From NCBI GenBank assembly GCA_034432555.1, contig DAOUBW010000027.1, positions 1-64,000 of the forward strand: a stretch of 64,000 nt of DNA, in the 5' to 3' direction. Source of the stretch: CP2-2F sp034432555 (GTDB taxonomy: Bacteria; Chloroflexota; Anaerolineae; Aggregatilineales; UBA2796). Below, piece by piece: positions 58,027-64,000 of this stretch; positions within the stretch are counted from its first letter, which is position 1, and the number at the start of each line of letters is the position of its first letter. The position numbers were made by a program, and so were the translations under genes. A model generated the notes under the pieces. The model was given only the letters and a program-made list of their open reading frames with translations, was not told the DNA's origin and made no database searches.

Positions 58027-59331
58027 CTAATCAGAGGCGAGCGCGGCTGCCTGCTCAGGGTGTTCCGCGCTTGCCGTCCCTTCGTGAATCTTTGGCGGCG
58101 GCTTCCGAAAGACAATAGCGATGCTGATGGCAGTCAGGATCAGCAAGACCGCCACAAGGCTGAAGATCAGATCGAAGCCGAAATCGCGCTGAAGCACGCC
58201 ACTTAGGCTGCTGGAAGCGAACCAACCCATGCTCCACAGCACCGAGCCAACCGCGCTGCTCAGGTTGTGAATACGCTTTGGCACATACTCCAAGCGCAGT
58301 GGCTCGTAAAGCGGCACCAGCAAATTCCGCACAGAGGCGGCGAGCATGAACATCAGCGCGCCCAGAAGAACCACTTGCGAGAAGCCGAGTGCCACATACG
58401 CCACCGCAGCTAAACTCATCGAGACGAGCAGCGCACGAACGCGCCCAAAGCGCCGCTCCCACCAAGGTGTTGTCGCACCGACGACGCCCATCATCAGCCA
58501 GCCGATGCTCAAAATCGCACCGACTTGCTCATCAGGCAGCGTGAAGCGCGTGCGGAAGAACAGGTTGTAAAACGGGAAGGTTAAGCCTGCCGTCAGCCCA
58601 AACAGCATTGAGGGGATCGAGAGCAGAATGATCGCCCGCCACGGCACGAAGGTCGGCGGCGCGTTCACCTCGCTGATGACGGTTGGCGCGGCGTGCGTTG
58701 GCGCACGGTCGGGCAGGCGCAACACAGGCAGTACGCTGGCAAGGCTGATCAGGGCGCTGATGAACAACGCCGCGCCGTAAGCAAACGGCGTTTGGGCATC
58801 TGCCACGCCTTCAAGGGCAGCGCCTTGCGGCATCCCGACAGTCTCGATGATCAGGCGCGGCAAAAAGCCGCCAAGGAAGCTGCCGAAAGCGGTGGCGGTC
58901 AGCGTGGTGATCTGGTAGTAGCCGAAGGCGTGCGATTGATGCTCACGCGAGACGAGCGCGATCATCAGCGGACCCGCCGCGATGAAGGCAGCGCCAAACG
59001 AAATGCCAAACAGCACACGGCTGAAAATCAGGATCGGCAAGCTAGGCATCACCAACATTGGCAAATAGCTGAGGGCAGAGCCGACCATGGAATAGATGAT
59101 CACGCGCCGCGCACCGATGCGATCCGCCAAAATGCCGATGGGAATGCCGGTAAAAATGCCGCCTACCCGTGAAATGCCCTGCAAAAAGCCGATCACCTCT
59201 GAGTCATAGCCCAAACTGACGAAGTAGAAATTCAGCACCACGTCAGTGATGCCGAACAAACCTATGTGAAAAATAGCGCTGTGCAGCAGAAACAGCACCA
59301 ATGGGCGACTCAGCCCTTGCAGCTTGAACAT
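58027..59331 (-). CDS. MFS transporter
   Basis: The 434-residue protein has about 12 hydrophobic helices. The loop after helix 2 has the MFS motif 'GIPIGILADRIGARRVIIY', and helix 7-8 a second copy-like element ('WWERRFGRVRALLVSM'). Substrate unknown; relatives export drugs or small molecules. GGAG is 5 bases before the ATG. Its stop is only 3 bases from the proA stop, convergent. The TPR-type gene upstream starts 30 bases away. Confidence 0.88.
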   Translation of the reverse strand: MFKLQGLSRPLVLFLLHSAIFHIGLFGITDVVLNFYFVSLGYDSEVIGFLQGISRVGGIFTGIPIGILADRIGARRVIIYSMVGSALSYLPMLVMPSLPILIFSRVLFGISFGAAFIAAGPLMIALVSREHQSHAFGYYQITTLTATAFGSFLGGFLPRLIIETVGMPQGAALEGVADAQTPFAYGAALFISALISLASVLPVLRLPDRAPTHAAPTVISEVNAPPTFVPWRAIILLSIPSMLFGLTAGLTFPFYNLFFRTRFTLPDEQVGAILSIGWLMMGVVGATTPWWERRFGRVRALLVSMSLAAVAYVALGFSQVVLLGALMFMLAASVRNLLVPLYEPLRLEYVPKRIHNLSSAVGSVLWSMGWFASSSLSGVLQRDFGFDLIFSLVAVLLILTAISIAIVFRKPPPKIHEGTASAEHPEQAAALASD

Positions 59332-59361
59332 CAGGACTCCATGCTTAAAATGTTTAATCGG

Positions 59362-59847
59362 CTAACGGTTGTGATTGGCGGGTTGGGCAGCGTAGTAACT
59401 CTGCACCTGACTCCACAAAATGGCAACTGCCTGCTGCACTTGCGGATGGGCAGGGTCAACGGCACGGGCGCGGTCTACATAGCTCCACGCCTCTAAGGGT
59501 GTGGTGGCAAGGTAGGCAAGGTTCAGCCAGGCGCCAATGTGAGCAGGGTTAGCGGTTGCCACCTTCATAAAGTACCAGCGCGCTTCCTCGTACCTGCCGC
59601 CGACCACCGCGCCCACGCCCAAGTTATAGGCGGTCAGTTGCTCGCGCAGCGTATCAGGCGGGCGGCGGCGCAGCAACACCCACAGCGGCAACAGCAGGAT
59701 CAGGTTGCCCAACGCGCCGACCAACACACCGACGAAAAATCCGCTGGCAGGTTTGCGCCCCTTTGCCCAATAGACAAGCGGCGTAATCAGCGCACCGATC
59801 AGCGCGCCACTCCCCGAAAACAGCCCTAAAATTGTTGGCGTATCCAA
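59362..59847 (-). CDS. Membrane protein with TPR-like C-terminus
   Basis: A 161-residue protein with two hydrophobic helices (about 5-25 and 35-60) and a tetratricopeptide-like helical region from about 70 ('YNLGVGAVVGGRYEEARWYFMKVATANPAHIGAWLNLAYLATTPLEAWSYVDRARAVDP'). It may scaffold proteins at the membrane. The start codon is TTG with AAAGGG 8-9 bases before it; no ATG is available near it. It lies upstream of the MFS gene in the same direction. Confidence 0.68.
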   Translation of the reverse strand: MDTPTILGLFSGSGALIGALITPLVYWAKGRKPASGFFVGVLVGALGNLILLLPLWVLLRRRPPDTLREQLTAYNLGVGAVVGGRYEEARWYFMKVATANPAHIGAWLNLAYLATTPLEAWSYVDRARAVDPAHPQVQQAVAILWSQVQSYYAAQPANHNR

Positions 59848-60030
59848 GCTGAAAACCCTTTCAATGGCAATTATAGCGTGCTATGTGCCAAAAGCGCAGT
59901 GGAAGACGAAAACGCGGTATGCCAAACCGCGCTCATAGTTTTCCCGCGAAAGGTGGGCGCGCTTGACTTCTCCCTTAAAACGTGCGACACGCACCGAACA
60001 CTTGTCTTATCCCAAAATTGGCGAGGTGGT

Positions 60031-60943
60031 GTGAGCGAACCCTTTCAAAACAGGCTGTTTTGCGGTGATAACTTAGACATTTTGCGTGAGTACCTTCCGA
60101 ATGCCAGTGTGGACTTGATCTACCTTGATCCACCCTTCAACAGCAACCGCAATTACAACGTGCTGTTCCGCGATGAAAGCGGTATCGAGGCAGACGCGCA
60201 GATCACCGCCTTTGAGGACACTTGGCACTGGGATCGGAATGCGCGCAACACCTACGAAAGCCTGCTGACCGAGACACCCGACCGCATTTCGCGCATGATT
60301 GAAGCACTGCGGACTATCATCGGCGCCAACCAGATGATGGCATACCTTGTGATGATGACGGCACGTCTGCTGGAACTGCACCGCGTGCTAAAGCCGACGG
60401 GCAGTTTATATCTGCACTGCGATAACGAGATTGTGTGGAAACGACGCACAGGAAGCAGCAGTGCAGTACATGCATCCAAAAATTTGGTGTATGTACCGAT
60501 ACAATACTCTTTTATGCGCGAAGCGATCTGACAAAGATCAATGCACAGTATGAATTATCGAGTGCCAGCTACGAGGCATACATAGAGAAATTCTTTAAAT
60601 ATGTTGACGAAAACGGCAGGCGATATCGTTTAGCTGATTTATCAAATCCAGCACCACGCCCAAACCTGAGGTATGACTATAAAGGTTATAAGCCACCCAA
60701 AAATGGCTGGGCAATTAGCCGCACGAAGCTGGAACAGTGGGACGTAGAGGGACGATTGCATTTTCCCGCATCAAAGATGGACGAATTCAACGCAAGCGTT
60801 TTCTTGACGAACTCAAAGGCAAACCTGTTCAGCGTCTGTGGGATGACATTCCACCTGTCAGCGCGCACGCCGCAGAACGCACAGGTTATCCGACCCAAAA
60901 ACCGATGGCACTCATCAATGGTGACCAACAGCCGTTGATCTAA
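60031..60943 (+). pseudogene. Decayed beta-class DNA methyltransferase gene
   Basis: Reading across frames recovers a beta-type amino-methyltransferase (Mod-like). The GTG at 60031 starts 'FQNRLFCGDNLDILREYLPN' and the catalytic DPPFNSNRNY follows. About 20 codons usually found between 'LHCD' and 'NEIVWKR' are missing. At 60478-60482 an A5 run shifts the frame, after which 'FGVCTDTILFYARSDLTKINAQ' continues in another frame; a second shift near 60770 restores 'KDGRIQRKRFLDELKG' and 'GYPTQKP'. The gene stops at 60943 before the SAM-binding 'DPFCGCGT'. The stretch 60530-60720 is A/T-richer than the neighbours. No restriction gene adjoins. Confidence 0.8.
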
Positions 60944-61009
60944 GTTTCTGCCCGTTTCGCGCTATAATCGGCGCATTGTCTAAAATTTTCCTCAATGGAG
61001 CTTTGACCA

Positions 61010-62203
61010 ATGCGTGATGCAACCATTCAGCACGAAAAACTCGCTCAGGCTGTCGAGATTTTGCGCGAACAAAACGTAGATTGCTGGCTGACCTTTGTCC
61101 GTGAGACCGAACACAACGCCGATCCTGCCCTGCGCCTAATCTCGGATAGCAACGTGACGTGGCACACGGCGCTGATCGTGACCCAAAAAGGTGAGCGCAT
61201 TGTGATCGTCGGGCGCTATGAGGTGGAAAACTTTAAGCGTATGGGCTGTTGGGATGAGGTGATCAGCTATGATCAGAGCATTCAGCCCGCCCTTGTCAGC
61301 GTGATGGATCGCCTTGCGCCGCGCCAGATTGCCCTAAATTATTCCGAGAGCGATACGGCGGCGGATGGACTTTCGCACGGCATGTACCTCGCGCTGCAAC
61401 GCTATTTGCAGGGCAAGCCCTACGAACTGATCTCGGCAGAGCGCGTGTTGAATGCGCTGCGCGGACGCAAGACGCCTACCGAAGTAGCGCGCATTCGCGC
61501 CGCCGTGCGCCTGACTGAGCAGATCATTGATACCATCACTGCCACGCTCAAAGTCGGCATGACCGAGCGCCAAATCGCGGATTTCATCCACGCTGAGATG
61601 CGGCGGCACGGTGTTGTGCCGTCTTGGGATGACGGACACTGCCCAACGGTCACCTGCGGCGCGGAATCGCCCGTCGGTCACGTCTCGCCCTCTGATCAAT
61701 ACGCGGTGAAGGCGGGCGAATTGGTGCGGATTGATATGGGCGTCATCTTGGATGAGTACATCTCGGATATGCAGCGCGTGTGGTACATCCAGCCGCAAGG
61801 TGAGACGGAAATTCCCGCGCCTGTGCGCCACGCCTTCGATGCGGTGCGCGCCGCCATCGAGGCAGCCGCTGCCGCGCTCAAGCCGGGCGTGGAAGGCTGG
61901 ACGGTGGATGAGGCAGCCCGTCAGACCATTATTGGGCGCGGCTACCCTGAATATCAGCACGCGGTTGGGCATGGCATCGGGCGCACCGTGCATGACGGCG
62001 CGACGCTGCTCGGTCCGCGTTGGGAGCGCTACGGCAACACGCCCTATGGCATTGTGGAGGTGGGTAACTGCTTCACGCTGGAACTGGGCGTGCAAGTGCC
62101 GAACTACGGCTTGGTCAGCCTTGAGGAAGATGTGCTGGTCACGGCGGACGGCTTAGAATGGCTGGGCGCGCCACAGACCGACCTGATCGTCGTGAAGGCA
62201 TAG
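61010..62203 (+). CDS. M24 family aminopeptidase (Xaa-Pro-type)
   Basis: The 397-residue metalloprotein has an N-terminal creatinase-type domain and a pita-bread C-terminal domain. Metal ligands are visible: Asp242 and Asp253 ('RIDMGVILDEYISDMQR'), His in 'HAVGHGIG', Glu in 'TLELGVQV' and Glu in 'LEEDVLV'. It probably removes N-terminal residues before Pro. A TATAAT lies at 60963-60968, about 40 bases before the ATG. Its stop is 5 bases from the convergent RodZ-like gene. Confidence 0.92.
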   Translation: MRDATIQHEKLAQAVEILREQNVDCWLTFVRETEHNADPALRLISDSNVTWHTALIVTQKGERIVIVGRYEVENFKRMGCWDEVISYDQSIQPALVSVMDRLAPRQIALNYSESDTAADGLSHGMYLALQRYLQGKPYELISAERVLNALRGRKTPTEVARIRAAVRLTEQIIDTITATLKVGMTERQIADFIHAEMRRHGVVPSWDDGHCPTVTCGAESPVGHVSPSDQYAVKAGELVRIDMGVILDEYISDMQRVWYIQPQGETEIPAPVRHAFDAVRAAIEAAAAALKPGVEGWTVDEAARQTIIGRGYPEYQHAVGHGIGRTVHDGATLLGPRWERYGNTPYGIVEVGNCFTLELGVQVPNYGLVSLEEDVLVTADGLEWLGAPQTDLIVVKA

Positions 62204-62208
62204 CCCAG

Positions 62209-63060
62209 CTAGGGCGCGGCGGCGGTTGGTTGAGGATAGACCTGCTCAACAATCTGCCCGCGTGCGCCCAAAATGCCCAAATCCACGCCGTTGATGACCA
62301 CGCGCACGCCGGCGGCATTGCCAGCGCGTAACCGAACTTGCGCGCCGCGATACTGTAGCACAGTCTGCGGTGCGGGCATCCCTTCAAAAACGACGGCATT
62401 ATCCACCGTCACGCGCAGCCAAGTGCGCGCCGTAATGGTGATTTGAATGGCAATTTCGCCGCCAGCGGCAGCTTCAGCAGCGGCAAGGTTTGGGTTGGGC
62501 AGTGGCGTTGGGCTGGGCGAGAGGGTCGGGGTGGTGGTTTCGTCTGGTTGGATGGGCAGCTCTGTAGGCACAGGGCTTAAAATGGCGCTGAGGGTGCTGC
62601 CGTTTTGCTCAGCCGAACTTGCCAAGCCCGCGCCTATGATGATTGCCGAACTGATGCCGCCTAACGCCAGCAGAAAGAGCAGCACGCCGATGAATGAACG
62701 GCGTTTGGGGACTGCCTCGACGGTTGGGCTGTAGACGGGCATATTCTGCGAGGTGCGGCGTGGGTCGCTTGGCGTGCTTTGCGGCGCACGGCGCACCCGT
62801 CGGCGGTGCCCGCCGCTGAGGGCGTCTTCCCAACGGGCAACCCATTCGTCAGCGTCCAGGCGCAGGTGGCGAGCATAGCTACGCAAAAAGCCACGTGCCT
62901 GCACAGGCGAAGGCAAAGCAGCCGCGTTGCCTTGCTCTATCGCCTCAATAAACTTGGCACGGACTTTGATCGCGTGTTCAATTTCGGGCAGGCTTAGGTC
63001 GCGCCCTTCACGGATGGCGCGTAGCTCACTGCCCAATGCTTGCAGCTCGGCAGTGTTCAC
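62209..63060 (-). CDS. RodZ-like HTH membrane protein
   Basis: A 283-residue bitopic protein. Residues about 8-75 form the Cro/C1-type HTH of RodZ ('LGSELRAIREGRDLSLPEIEHAIKVRAKFIEAIEQG' and 'ARGFLRSYARHLRLDADEW'). A membrane helix follows (about 125-145), a Thr/Pro linker and a C-terminal beta-rich DUF4115 domain ('ITARTWLRVTVDNAVVFEG'). RodZ links cytoskeleton to cell-wall elongation in rods. It starts 9 bases after the rplI stop on the same strand, so it is probably co-transcribed with rplI. Confidence 0.87.
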   Translation of the reverse strand: MNTAELQALGSELRAIREGRDLSLPEIEHAIKVRAKFIEAIEQGNAAALPSPVQARGFLRSYARHLRLDADEWVARWEDALSGGHRRRVRRAPQSTPSDPRRTSQNMPVYSPTVEAVPKRRSFIGVLLFLLALGGISSAIIIGAGLASSAEQNGSTLSAILSPVPTELPIQPDETTTPTLSPSPTPLPNPNLAAAEAAAGGEIAIQITITARTWLRVTVDNAVVFEGMPAPQTVLQYRGAQVRLRAGNAAGVRVVINGVDLGILGARGQIVEQVYPQPTAAAP

Positions 63061-63069
63061 CGCAGTGGC

Positions 63070-63603
63070 TTACTGCTCAACTTCTTCGATGGCGGCGAGT
63101 TCGGCAGCTTGGTCGGCGGCGGCGCGCTCTGCTTCGCGGGCAGCAAGGAACGCCTGCACTTCCTCTTCACGCACGACGATGACCTGCACCACAGGGGAAA
63201 TTTCACCCATGCGAATCGGCACTTCATAGCGCCCTAGCTCACGGATAGGACGTTCACTGATGCGGCGGCGGTTAATATCTACGCCGGTCTGCTTCAGGAT
63301 CGCATCTTTGATCATCTGGCTGGTGATCGAGCCGTAGAGCTTGTTGTTGCTGCCCGCCTTCATGCCAAAGACGATCTCGGTGCCGCTAATCTTGGCAGAA
63401 GCCTCGCGGATACGTTCATTGATCTCGCTGCGGTTTGCTGCCGCCTGGGTGCGAAGCGATTCCATCTTGGCGAGGTTTGCCTTGGTGGCAGGGATCGCCA
63501 TTTTACGTGGGATCAGCCAATTGCGAGCGAAGCCATCGGCAACGTCCACCACGTCACCCGCCACGCCGTGCTTATAGATATACTCGGTGAGAATAACTTT
63601 CAT
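63070..63603 (-). CDS. rplI: 50S ribosomal protein L9
   Basis: The 177-residue large-subunit protein holds the L9 N-terminal signature 'VAGDVVDVADGFARNWLIPRKMAI', the connecting helix and a C-terminal domain, then an Ala/Glu-rich tail ('EEEVQAFLAAREAERAAADQAAELAAIEEVEQ') that is longer than usual. A minus-strand promoter lies at 63684-63712. RodZ-like follows 9 bases after its stop. Confidence 0.97.
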   Translation of the reverse strand: MKVILTEYIYKHGVAGDVVDVADGFARNWLIPRKMAIPATKANLAKMESLRTQAAANRSEINERIREASAKISGTEIVFGMKAGSNNKLYGSITSQMIKDAILKQTGVDINRRRISERPIRELGRYEVPIRMGEISPVVQVIVVREEEVQAFLAAREAERAAADQAAELAAIEEVEQ

Positions 63604-63657
63604 GGGTAGCCTTCCAAACGCGGGCGCGCTGTCCTGATGACGTGCGAACGCGCTGCA

Positions 63658-63685
63658 TTGACAAACAAGATTAGCTTTCTACAAT
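63658..63685 (+). promoter_or_regulatory. Promoter of the partial gene at 63815
   Basis: TTGACA (63658-63663) and TACAAT (63680-63685) are 16 bases apart. The -10 overlaps that of the divergent rplI promoter. The leader would be about 120 bases. Confidence 0.65.
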
Positions 63686-63712
63686 AATACAGAAGGTTGG
63701 ACAAGTCTTCAA
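63684..63712 (-). promoter_or_regulatory. Promoter of rplI
   Basis: On the minus strand TTGAAG (63712-63707) and TATTAT (63689-63684) are 17 bases apart. It shares two bases with the plus-strand -10 at 63680-63685, so the two promoters overlap head to head. Confidence 0.65.
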
Positions 63713-63814
63713 GAGTGAACTACCTTGTCGAATCGCACACGCGCACGTTTTTTAAGGCACGGCGTGAGGCTTTGCCGCTTATCAGCCTGAACCAAACAGC
63801 CTCCGAGAAAAAGT

Positions 63815-64000
63815 ATGCCCACACCCACTAACCTACTGTGGCGCGCCCTAAAGCGCCTACCTGTAGCCATTCTTGGCATTTTGTTCGCCTGCCTTGTGCT
63901 GGAGATCGCCATCCGCCTGCTGTATGGCGCGCTGCCAAACGGGTTGCAAATCGCGCTGCGCTTTGTGCATCTGACGCCCTTCACAGAGGCGCGCTTTGCG
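63815..64000 (+). CDS. Partial membrane-anchored protein (possible SGNH/GDSL hydrolase)
   Basis: A frame of 62 codons runs off the right end without a stop. It starts 'MPTPTNLLWRALKRL' and has one hydrophobic segment ('VAILGILFACLVLEIAIRLLYG'), the layout of an N-terminal signal anchor before an SGNH/GDSL-type hydrolase. The catalytic part is outside the window, so the family is a guess. GAG lies 12 bases before the ATG. Its promoter is at 63658. Confidence 0.5.
   Translation, partial: MPTPTNLLWRALKRLPVAILGILFACLVLEIAIRLLYGALPNGLQIALRFVHLTPFTEARFA

Noticed and set aside
59878..60531. A complete methyltransferase of 217 codons
   Set aside because: The first 51 codons lack motifs and the end runs into a frameshift; the region is better read as a pseudogene from 60031.
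1..64000. tRNA or rRNA genes
   Set aside because: I found no TPsiC-like GTTCGAATC segment with matching arms, nor any rRNA-like stretch; a dedicated tRNA search was not possible here.

Overview
The window looks like a chromosomal piece of a G+C-rich member of the Chloroflexota, most like Anaerolineae. This is inferred from protein style, not from a marker-gene search. The clues are a Ser/Thr kinase and Tad-type surface proteins with long Thr/Pro repeat stalks, forkhead-associated (FHA) proteins beside the kinase, a RodZ-like protein next to ribosomal protein L9, a FixG/NosR-like polyferredoxin with a small lipoprotein, and a CarH-like MerR regulator. Coding is dense: no gap between genes exceeds about 260 bases and several neighbours overlap. 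I see no rRNA, tRNA, CRISPR array, insertion sequence or complete prophage.

Layout. 1-4.6 kb: a Wzt/TagH-like export ATPase, G/C-rich intergenic palindromes, a signal-less SH3/N-acetylmuramidase and two FHA proteins. 4.6-13.5 kb: biotin carboxylase, the PknB-type kinase, two paralogous secreted alpha/beta hydrolases around a pterin dehydratase, and an epimerase/membrane/lectin-like operon. 13.5-21 kb: a FixH/FixG-like pair, XdhC with an Rrf2 regulator, a proline dehydrogenase operon and enolase. 20.4-26 kb: an orphan solute-binding protein with a promoter-proximal palindrome, a CHAT protease-like gene beside a SET methyltransferase, and an EF-G paralogue with an altered nucleotide-specificity motif. 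26-33 kb: a three-gene TadE/TadG surface operon. 33-38.7 kb: a glycosyltransferase, endonuclease V, a DinG-like protein whose helicase motifs are destroyed but whose exonuclease motifs are intact, and three tandem STAS-like genes with signs of gene conversion. 38.8-49.6 kb: two MerR-type regulators (one CarH-like without B12-binding histidines), HU, isoaspartyl peptidase, an MFS protein, glycogen synthase, an Asp-rich protein and three single-domain HEAT proteins. 49.8-64 kb: a secreted glycosidase-like protein, an orotate PRTase-like protein and a DUF255 protein, PepF, proA preceded by a small overlapping ORF, an MFS protein, a decayed DNA methyltransferase, an M24 peptidase, RodZ-like, L9, and a partial membrane-anchored protein running off the right end.

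How the genes may work together. The kinase and its two FHA neighbours form a plausible phospho-threonine signalling set. The three Tad-like proteins form a surface assembly without the secretion motor in this window. The CHAT-SET neighbourhood, the inactive-helicase exonuclease and the HEAT/Asp-rich cluster are the parts most likely to hold undescribed biology. All functions are read from sequence motifs by eye. Promoter and terminator calls are predictions, and fine positions within proteins are approximate to a few residues.
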